Shown here one piece after another: positions 56,798-64,000 of a stretch of 64,000 bases of DNA. Position numbers and translations under genes: made by a program. Source of the DNA: Ananas comosus (taxonomy: Eukaryota > Streptophyta > Magnoliopsida > Poales > Bromeliaceae). Position 1 is the stretch's first letter; the number at the start of each line of letters is the position of its first letter. Where the stretch lies: contig NC_033623.1 in NCBI RefSeq assembly GCF_001540865.1, positions 6,382,975 through 6,446,974 on the forward strand. The letters are read 5' to 3'. The notes beneath the pieces are model-generated. The model made no database searches and had not been told where the DNA came from. It was given only the letters and a program-made list of their open reading frames with translations.

Positions 56798-57852
56798 TGT
56801 AAGATATGGATCCCGAGGATCTAAAAGGTAAGTAACACCTAGAGGGGGGTGAATAGGTGTAAAAACGGCAAACTCGAAAATCTCGATGCAAATAAAACAA
56901 AATAGCGGAAAATAAAAGAACACACCGAGAATTTAACGTGGGAAAACTCCAAATCGGAGTGAAAAACCCACNTGGACATTGGGTATACATACATACATGT
57001 TGTATGCTAGGAGACATTGCTTACTTGCATTCATATAAACAATGTTGCTATGATAAAGGATAATCCTCATAATTTCATTAAGCAAACCATGACATTAATT
57101 ATGGCTAAGTAGAGACATATTCTTCATGACAAGATAATTGTGCATTACATAAATGCCATGTTTAATTGCAAGTAATATTTTAGCATTTTCATTATGCTTT
57201 CATAAATGCAAATTACTCGTTATTGCTAATGCTTTTGACTTACCCTTTTTTTTTAGGCCTAGTGGCGCTATGAGCTGAGGTCAGTAATTGCCCACTGGAA
57301 ACTATAAATTATAGTTCTCACGCCCTCTGTTTTATGTTTTCTTTCAGAGCCTTCCACATCGGGAGAGGCTAGGGACCGAGGGAAGGGCGTGGCTTCGAGC
57401 TAACTCTTCAGCGAGTAACGAGTCGCTAGGTGGTCTACCTCTCGATGTTTTTATTTTAGAGAGGTTGAGAGCTGTACCAGTGTACTAGAGACAACCCCTT
57501 TTGTGTACCTTTTTGGGAAGATATTGTATATCTTTGTGTTTCACTTTTTTTGCTTTAGTGTATCTCTTTTACCTTGTTATAAACTATAGATCCATCTGTG
57601 CTCTGATATCTCTAGATGTAGATTACCTTTAGTTTTATTTTTCCGCTGTTGTTGTAGACGCCTTATATGTGCTGACATATGGCGGGTCTGGGCGCGCTAC
57701 CGGGAGGGCCTTCGCCGGTCCCGGGGCATGACACTAGCTTTCCGAATGAGTCTTTGATCTTCAAATTGAATCTTAGTTTCAAAACCCCATGTTTGACTCT
57801 TCAAGACTCCATTCGACTTTACGAAATCCGCCAACCTAGAAAATCCTTAACA
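56798..57852 (-). repeat. COP1 third (outer) LTR, interrupted by fragK and an N
   Basis: 56798-56971 and 57734-57852 match the two ends of the other COP1 LTRs. The middle, about 0.9 kb, is absent around the N at 56972. The outer flank CCTCA (57853-57857) matches that of the 5653 LTR, making this the true second end of the COP1 insertion. Confidence 0.8.
56973..57733 (+). mobile_element. fragK: 3' part of a gypsy LTR (soloC family)
   Basis: Ends CCGGGGCATGACA at 57733 and contains the hairpin at 57296-57320 and the CAG|AGCC acceptor-like site (CAG ends 57347), as in soloC. Its left part is lost at the N. It sits in the third COP1 LTR. No TSD can be tested because the left end is missing. Confidence 0.75.
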
Positions 57853-57857
57853 CCTCA

Positions 57858-59210
57858 ATGTATTAACATGCACATCTCAATGGTAGGTAATAAACATCAA
57901 ACATAATAAGGTTCATGCATCCATAATACCTTATGCAACCTACCACTATACATATATGCATCAATAATGAATATTACTTTGCTTCGACATGGAAGCGAGC
58001 TAGACATTTCGGTGAGCACAACCCACCTCAAATCGCTTTCCGATTGCTTGTAGTCACTTGCAATCGGCCTCCCGCGGCACCCGTTGCTCGGTTCAGCCCA
58101 AACTCGCACTCGACCACCAAATGGCCACCAATCCGCAATCCGAAAATTAAAGGTCTATAACTTGATGCCACGATGCTCCGGATCCATTCTCGTGATTTTT
58201 GGACGTCATCTCGGCCCTCCAAGCGGAAACGAAGCCGAAACGTCTATTTCTTTAATATCTTCGCAACGGCTCGACGAATCGCCGAACCGACTTCGCCTTC
58301 GTATACCTAGCAATTAAGTTTACATAGGTTTAATTTAGATCAAACCCAAATATTTTACAAAAACTCTATTTAGAACCCTAGATGTTTACTATTGTAAGAA
58401 TACTCCAAATCGGAACTTGATTCATGCAATTTACATTCATTTAGCATTCTAGGATTCAATTAAACCCATTTCTAGAGCTTAAAACCTAAACCCTAGAAAT
58501 CTACCATTAAAGGGTTTGAAGCTTACCTCCAAAGCTCTCCTCAAAGTTTAGAAAGAAGATGAAGAAGATGAAGATCCAGCTTCGAGCTTCCTTCTCTATC
58601 AAATCCTACAAATTTTGGGAGAGATCTATAGAGAGAAAGGGAGGTTTTTCTCTCTCCCTCTCTATGTGTGTGTGTGGTGTGTTGTGGCTGTTGCGGCTAA
58701 GGAAGAAGAAGAAGAAAAGGATTAATCCCTTTTTACAAATTAGCCCTTCAACATTAACACAATTACATTCAGTTTTGCAGCTCCGGTACTGATTTTTTTG
58801 CTTGCCCTTCTGAATGTCCGTTTGATTACTTAACTTAACGAAAGAAATTTTAATCTTTCAGTTTCGACCACATTTGGTCACCGAAAGCTCTTCCGAACTG
58901 TAATCTCTAGCAGATAGCAGTCGGGTTTTATTTTCCACCTTCTGGGTGTCGGATTGACTTGAAACTTTAAATCTAGCCTCATAAAAATAATCCCGACATA
59001 TTTTCAATTTTCATAATTTTCTGACATTGTGCATATTTTGCTAAAATATCAGTCTCGTTTCTAACAGAAAATTCTAAATCTTCTGTTTTCATTCCGATTT
59101 CAGCACAAGTCACTTCTGACTTATATTTTACTTCTCTAAATCCAATAAAAATAGCATCTCACACTATTTTTATTTATTTTTACTTTTATATCAAAATCCG
59201 GTATCTTACA
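57858..59210 (-). repeat. Right part of soloB
   Basis: Continues soloB after the CCTCA duplication; in sense orientation this is its U3 and promoter half. It contains a C/T-rich block (58560-58720) and the GGTATCTTACA end. Unlike the other LTRs I see no ACCGGT array here. Short open frames are not supported as genes. Confidence 0.75.
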
Positions 59211-59215
59211 ACTAT

Positions 59216-60051
59216 AGCATAAAACTTGGGGAAAGTTGAATAGTATACCCTCTAAAGTTCTCCCTCAGCTATTCTCCTGTATTGGGGTTGAAGAAACACT
59301 GCCAAGACACTTCCTACACCCTTCAAGAGCTATTCCCAAGTCTTCCAAACCAGCAAGCTTCAAAAGAGAGGAAGAAATAAGCTTGATTCACATCTTCTCA
59401 CTTCACAAAGCTTCAAAAACCTAGAGAGAGAAAGGGAAATGCTCAAACCTCATCCCCTGAGCTCCAGCAACTTCTAACCAGCTGCTGGAGTCGAGCTCGG
59501 CAGATAAGGATGGGTTTTGGAGGTGAAAAGACCAAAATTACCTTGCTGCCACACAACTGTCTGTGCTAGGTACCGGTACCCCGACTTTCTGGTACCAGTA
59601 CTCCAATGCAGAATGCAAAATTCTGCATTTTGCAATGCACTTTTGTACTTCCGGCCTTTTGCTCACTCCAATAAGGATAAGGATGGGTTCAAAAACCTAG
59701 AGAGAGAAAGGGAAATGCTCAAACCTCATCCCCTGAGCTCCAGTAACTTCTAACCAGCTGCTGGAGTCGAGCTCGGCAGATAAAGATGGGTTTTGGAGGT
59801 GAAAAGACCAAAATTACCTTGCTGCCACACAACTGTCTGTGCTAGGTACCGGTACCCCAACTTGCTGGTACCGGTACTCCAATGCAGAATGCAAAATTCT
59901 GCATTTTGCAATGCACTTTTGCGCTTCCGGCCTTTTGCTCACTCCAATAACTTGCTGAAACCTCTCTATAACCCTTTAAAAGATGTAGAATGGTTCCAAT
60001 TGTCATTCCCACACTCGAACTTCGCAATTTGCCAAAGTTTAGTGTACTACA
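59216..60051 (-). repeat. Right part of soloA (U3 end)
   Basis: Continues soloA after the ACTAT duplication. GGTACCGGTACC-type palindromes at about 59571 and 59847 are the soloA version of the GYP1 twin palindromes. It contains the 276-bp tandem duplication and ends ACTACA at 60051. Confidence 0.8.
59412..59950. repeat. 276-bp tandem duplication inside soloA
   Basis: 59412-59687 is repeated from 59688 with only a few differences, at an exact 276-bp offset. The duplicated block contains the ACCGGT palindrome. It accounts for two look-alike open frames at 59517 and 59793, which are not genes. Confidence 0.85.
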
Positions 60052-60056
60052 GATTT

Positions 60057-60365
60057 AGTTAGAATAGAATTAGGATTAACGTCTCTCATATGACCTATAA
60101 ATATGAGGTATTGACCACATATGAGAGGCAAAAAAAAATTAGTATAATTTCTCTACGAAATTCTCTCTATTGGGTTCGCTCTAAGGCACCATCAGAAACC
60201 CTAGGGATTTGGGCGGCGAGCTGCGATCAATTCTGGTAGTCGGTTAGCAACGAGAAAGAACGACACGCGAAAAATCAAGACAAATTCTTGGTGGATCAAA
60301 GAGTTCGTAAAACAAGACAAGATCAGATCCTGATAATCGTAATATAATTCCACAGCGAAAAAGGT
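60057..60365 (+). mobile_element. CopX, right part of the copia LTR and leader
   Basis: Follows the soloA TSD. CTATAAATATG at 60095-60105 is a clear TATA box and is followed by a leader-like stretch. The LTR 3' end and a PBS were not found, so the right limit is approximate. Confidence 0.4.
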
Positions 60366-61080
60366 ATGTATAATTCAGAGTCATACAATGCTTGTTTTCG
60401 CTTAAATGATCCATATTTGTTTTTTTCTCGATGATTCGTATCGAACATTTCTTTTAATTGTTTTTGGGAAATAAGTTAGGCATTGATTTGTATAATGAAA
60501 GTAAAACTGGCATTGTGTTGGGTTGCAATTGGCGACAATATAAGTCACAATTTTTTGCGATTTTAGACGTGCTAAATCAGCATTGTGGGATATTAGACTT
60601 GAGCCATGAGGTTTCAAGGCCTCTCTTTTTGAGTCGAGCTTGGGCTAAAATCCCATGTAAGCCCGTACGTGGAACTTCGCAGGGCAACCCGCAAGCTTGG
60701 CCGTAATGGGGCCAGCCCGCGCGATGGCCCGAGTGGGTGCCGTCGCGCACTAGGCCTATAGAGGCCAACTAGTGTGCATCCGCCAACTAGGCATGCAGGA
60801 AGCCGATCCCATGCTGGGCCGCACATAGAACTAGGCGCAAAGATGGACCGACAGAGGGCCGGCTACACCCTGATATGGCCCCAGCCAGTGCTATCACACT
60901 GCTGGGCCCGCAAACTGGGCTGAGCACGAGCCCAGCCCGCATTTTGGTGTCCTGGCAGGCCCAGCACACTGGGTCGCACACCTTCCCAGTTTCATATGTA
61001 GGCCCGCAGGTGCGTCTGGGCCATGCATAGGCCCGGCCTGCATGCATACCCGCCTGCGCATTGGACCCAACAGCCCTTTA
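60366..61080. other. Non-coding stretch with a GC-rich GGCCC/GCCCG block
   Basis: 60366-60600 is ordinary AT-rich sequence. From about 60640 to 61075 the sequence becomes GC-rich with many GGCCC, GCCCG and GGGCC words in both orientations. Frames here are short and inconsistent. It looks like a repeat-derived insertion whose class I cannot determine. Confidence 0.4.
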
Positions 61081-61114
61081 GTACATTAAAATAAAAAAAA
61101 GAGGGAGAAATCAT

Positions 61115-61170
61115 GTTGGATGAGGGATTCGAACCCATAATCTTAGGCAAATACCACAACACTTAAAAAA
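61115..61170 (-). repeat. tRNA-like or SINE-like fragment (B-box match)
   Basis: The minus strand carries GGTTCGAATCC (61125-61135), an exact RNA polymerase III B box. The upstream sequence TTAAGTGTTGTGG is a weak A-box candidate about 30 nt away. No full tRNA cloverleaf or 3' tail was identified. Confidence 0.25.
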
Positions 61171-61473
61171 ATTTATGTATGTCATTTACTTATATAATTT
61201 TAAGATTTGTATTATTCTTCCTTGAGTAAATTACATATTGTTTAATTAATGTGCGACGTGGATTTATTCTTGATCAATTTGATATATTATTTTAAATCTA
61301 CATTGGATGAGATGATTATTATTCTTTTTTTAAGACGAAATTTTTTATTTTGAAGATACAGTGAGACATTTTATTATCAGATTGGATTGAGAATAAGATT
61401 GTGGATATTTGTGCCTAATTTGAAATTATGTGCATTATTATAGTGATATATAGCTTCCAAAAGTTTTTCTATC

Positions 61474-61590
61474 GCTAATTCGCTGAATCAAGATAAATTT
61501 GATGGAACGAATTATGATATGTGACATAAAAAATTCAATATCGCCTTAATGGAGAAAGGAGTACTTAGATATTTAGGGCATCTTTGTTTC
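61474..61590 (+). pseudogene. gag: CopX gag start, decayed
   Basis: Reads DKFDGTNYDM, a TGA for the usual Trp, then KKFNIALMEKGVLRYLGH. This is the opening of a plant copia gag (FDGTNY...W motif). It stops being recognisable at about 61590. With the LTR halves at 1898 and 60057 it supports a copia remnant surrounding the whole nest. Confidence 0.6.
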
Positions 61591-61985
61591 ACGGAATCTA
61601 GACTTTAGGTTGAAGTGGAGTTCTGCGAAAACTACTTATTTCTCGTTGTATGTTTTGTAGTTATGGAAGTGAAGTTTTGTCAGTTTTGCTATTTATTTGG
61701 TAGAAAGTATATGATGTAAAACTATAATTTATATATAAATAATAGATAATTTAAATAAATAAAATTAATATAATAATATGTTTATATAATTAAATTTAAT
61801 TTAAAATAAATATATTATTTTTTATACATAAATTATAGTAATACAACAATAAAATTATAAAGTAAAAAAATATTAATACTTAATTAAGCATTTTTTATCA
61901 TATTTTAATTGCACAAATTAAATAAAGAAAATATCAAAACTTAACTAATCAATTTTTATCATATTTTAAATATGCCAACTGTATA
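61591..61985. other. AT-rich sequence, nothing recognised
   Basis: Very AT-rich with A/T homopolymers and TTTAATTAA-like words. The first bases (GGGCATCTTTGTTTCACGGAATC) recall the ends of some plant MITEs, but no matching inverted end was found. Confidence 0.35.
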
Positions 61986-64000
61986 AAAAGTAAGGACAAT
62001 TTGCATAAAAAATCCACTAGTTTTGCGCTTTTGCAAAAGTGGACCACTTTTTTCGATTTTGTAGATTCGGGCCAGATTTTCAGCGAACTGACCAAAATAC
62101 CCTTATAACTTTTTCTCTCTCCTCTTTTTTTTTCTCTCGTTATTTTTTTCTCTTTCCGAAGAAGGCAGGGGAGGCGGAGGCGGAAACAGCCCGCCTCGCC
62201 TCTGCCCCACACGCCCTCACCCTCGCCTGTGCACCCCCCACTCTCCGCTCCTCCGACCCTGCTGAGGCCACGCCGCGACCTTCCTTCTCCACTTGGGCAC
62301 GGCGATGTCAAGGCGCAGGCTCTTCTCCTCCACCCCGCGTCGGAATGCCGCGACGCCGTCGGAGGCGGCAAGATCGCCTCCGACGACGCCGCGATGGTTG
62401 CGATAAAGAGCAAAGGAGAGGTGGTGACAAAAAAAAATTATAGAGAAAAAAATATAAATAATAAATAATAAATAATAATAAAAAATTGCCCATAAAAAAG
62501 ATAAAAAAATATAGAAAGATGATGAAATTGCACTGTTAAAATAAGATTACACCGTTTTAAAAAAAATTACAGTGTTTTAATGAAAATTGCATTTGATATA
62601 AAAATTACACTCTTTTGGAATCGATTTTACACTCTTTAGGCCAAAATTGCACTATTTAGTAGAATTTTGCACTATTTTTCTTTCTTTTCTTTTTCTCCTT
62701 CTCTTCTTCTTCTTCTTCCGCCGCCGCCGCTTCCCACTCGACCCGAGGCCCGCCTCCTTCACATGCCTCACCCTGACCCGTCCCCGACCCCGCTCCCTAT
62801 GCCTCCGTCCTCCTCGCCCTCGCCTGCTCCATCGCGCCCCATCGCGCCCTCCTCCTCCACGCCCACCTTCGCCTACTCCGTCGCCGCACCTGCCCCGCCG
62901 CCACCTCTGCCCTCCTCATCAAGTGCATGCGCTTTGCCGACCCCACGTTCGCCCCGCAGGCCCACGCACACATCCTCGCCCTCGGCTTCACCCCCAGCGT
63001 CGTCGTCTCCGGCGCCCTCCTCACCATCTACGCCAAATGCGGCCTCTTGGGCCACACCCGCAAGGTGTTCAACGAAATGCCCGTGAGGGACGTGCTCGCG
63101 TGGACCGCTCTCATCCACGGCTACTCAACTGATGCGTGTAATGTCTTATCTAGGGGTGGAACTCGATCATCTTCCTATTTAGTTTTCTCCCTGGATCCTC
63201 TTTCAATTTGATTACCGTGGATAGAGGTAATTGGTTTTTGGCAAATATTTAGCTAGTTTGCCCTAGGTAAAATATCGTCGTTATACTTCTTGTTGATTAA
63301 TTGCTCGCATGGACCGCACTCGGCGAGGTGCACGCACGTGACGAGAAAGGCGAAGGCGGCGGCGGTGCTGGTGCAGCGGCGGCGCAGGCAGGGGAGGGCG
63401 CGATGGGGCGGGCAAGGGCGAGGAGGACGGAGGCGTATGAGGCGGGGTCGGGGCGGAGCATGCAGAGGAGGCGGGCATCGGGCCAGGCGAGAGGCGACGG
63501 TGGAAGAATAAGAAGAAGAAGAAGAGAGAGAGAAAAAGAAAAAAAAAAGAAATAGTGCAAAATTTTCCTAAATAGTTCAACTTTGGCCTAAAGAGTGTAA
63601 AATCCATTCCAAAAGAGTGTAATTTCCATATCAAATAGTGTAATTTCCATTAAAACAGTGTAATCTTATTTTAACAGTACAATTTTATCATCTTTCTATA
63701 TTTTTTGATCTTTTTTTTGTAGGAAAAAAACTATTTTTTATTTTTTTATGCTTATTCTTTTTTTTTATAATTTTTCTTGTTACCACCTCTCCCTTGCTCT
63801 CTATCGTAACCACCGCGACGTCGTTGGAGGCGATTTTGCCTCCTCTGACGATGTCGCGGCGTTTCGACGCGCGGTGGAGGAGAAGAGCCTGCGCCTCGAT
63901 GTCGCCGTGCCCTAGTGGAGAAGGAGGGTCGCGGCGGGCCTCACCAGGGTCGGAGACGAGAAGGGTGCGGAGTGCACGGGCGAGGGCGAGGGCATGCAGG
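61986..64000. mobile_element. Giant inverted-repeat DNA element with gene capture (right end outside)
   Basis: The left arm (about 61986-62930) is the reverse complement of a right arm starting at about 63318 and running past 64000. Matching stretches include 62511-62680 against 63540-63705 and 62210-62430 against 63775-64000. Subterminal TTACACT/TTTTACACTCTTT words recur every 25-35 bp in both arms. Long arms with captured host sequence fit a Mutator-like Pack-MULE or a foldback element. The class is unproven because the right end and TSD lie outside. No transposase is seen. Confidence 0.7.
62840..63130 (+). pseudogene. Captured PPR-protein fragment
   Basis: A very GC-rich open stretch. Around 62927-63125 it reads QAHAHILALGFTPSVVVSG, LLTIYAKCGLL and KVFNEMPVRDVLAWTALIHGY. 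These are the typical L- and S/P-repeat signatures of plant organelle PPR proteins. Only about two to three repeats are present, with no start or C-terminal domain. The upstream coding part (about 62760-62935) lies within the left arm and is repeated inverted in the right arm near 63320-63490. The GC-rich codons contrast with the AT-rich surroundings. It is probably not a functional gene. Confidence 0.65.

Larger units (their letters stand above)
5653..57852 (-). mobile_element. COP1: SIRE-like Ty1/copia retrotransposon, host of most of the nest
   Basis: On the minus strand the order is LTR, PBS, gag with two zinc knuckles, protease, integrase, reverse transcriptase, (RNase H missing), env-like ORF, two purine tracts, LTR. 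The order AP-INT-RT defines Ty1/copia. The long gag, the env-like 3' ORF and the AAAGGGGGA tracts suggest the SIRE/Maximus lineage. The outer flanks CCTCA (5648-5652 and 57853-57857) form an exact TSD. It carries three LTRs instead of two (5653, 53767, 56798), with a gypsy pol segment between the last two. Stops and frameshifts in every module make it defective. Confidence 0.85.
3984..59210 (-). mobile_element. soloB: inverted gypsy solo LTR, split by COP1
   Basis: Starts TGTCACGCCTCGAG at 3984 and ends CCGGTATCTTACA at 59210. TSD ACTAT is exact (3979-3983 and 59211-59215). Own sequence is 3984-5652 plus 57858-59210, about 3.0 kb. It sits inside soloA and carries COP1 with TSD CCTCA. Near its sense 3' end is the CGGACAGGG hairpin type shared with soloH, soloI, soloJ and the GYP3 LTR, so it belongs to that broader subgroup. 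Many short open frames inside it are chance. Confidence 0.85.
2013..60051 (-). mobile_element. soloA: inverted gypsy solo LTR (GYP1 family), outermost, split by soloB
   Basis: In plus orientation it starts TGTCACACCCGGG at 2013 and ends ACTACA at 60051. Reversed, it begins TGTAGTACAC and ends in TGACA like the GYP1 LTRs. Flanks GATTC (2008-2012) and GATTT (60052-60056) form a TSD with one change. The LTR occupies 2013-3983 and 59216-60051, about 2.8 kb net. This becomes about 2.5 kb once the 276-bp duplication in its right part is discounted, matching the GYP1 LTR length. No internal region or second LTR exists, so it is a solo LTR formed by LTR-LTR recombination. Confidence 0.85.

Noticed and set aside
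60640..61075. GC-rich block as a CpG island or rRNA spacer
   Set aside because: No rRNA-like motif and no adjacent gene; only repeated GGCCC words.
62039..62493. Pro/Arg/Ala-rich frames of 60-154 codons on both strands
   Set aside because: GC-rich inverted-repeat arm; frames occur on both strands without recognisable domains.
63281..63634. Frames similar to those at 62647-63132 on the opposite strand
   Set aside because: They are the inverted copy of the left arm, not a second gene.

Overview
The window is almost entirely nested plant LTR retrotransposons. The Ty1/copia and Ty3/gypsy elements have tRNA-iMet-type primer sites, long LTRs (1.2-3 kb) and chromodomain integrases. A captured PPR fragment with very GC-rich codons points to a monocot, probably a commelinid. 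I cannot name the species. No intact single-copy host gene is visible.

Layout from outside to inside; all junctions below were read directly and most have 5-bp target-site duplications (TSDs). Bases 1-1897 are flank: an inverted LTR end, a 49-bp minisatellite and the 3' end of a Myb/SANT-like gene. A copia remnant CopX (1898-2012, resuming at 60057) holds inverted solo LTR soloA (2013-60051, TSD GATTC/GATTT). SoloA holds inverted solo LTR soloB (3984-59210, TSD ACTAT). SoloB holds COP1, a SIRE-like copia element on the minus strand (5653-57852, TSD CCTCA). Inside COP1 are a gypsy element GYP1 (7537-31250, in the env-like gene), a permuted gypsy block GYP3 (33145-42752), and solo LTRs soloH (43541-46172, TSD CTTGG) and soloI (48313-52409, TSD GCGAA). 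SoloI itself holds soloJ (48783-51406, TSD CTGAC). GYP1 carries GYP2 in its 3' LTR (15756-28677, TSD GTAAT), and GYP2 carries soloC in pol (21754-24459, TSD GATTA). From CopX down to soloC this is seven layers.

From 60057 to 61590 CopX resumes with a decayed gag. From about 61986 to beyond the window end lies a giant inverted-repeat DNA element (Mutator-like or foldback) that has captured PPR gene sequence.

All retroelement ORFs have stops or frameshifts, so none is autonomous as assembled. GYP2 is the most complete gypsy copy; its two LTRs are the same length. The gypsy elements are chromoviruses, probably the Tekay/Del clade.

The most interesting signals are: (1) arrays of ACCGGT-centred palindromes just upstream of the TATA box in LTRs of both copia and gypsy elements; (2) a hairpin with pair-preserving changes near the 3' end of a dozen LTR copies, 26-28 nt before a splice-acceptor-like CAG in five of them; (3) a gypsy block in circularly permuted order inside COP1, as from a one-LTR circle; (4) a gypsy pol segment bounded exactly by two copia LTR termini; (5) the inverted-repeat element with PPR capture. 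Two single Ns (8446, 56972) probably hide about 2 kb or more each.
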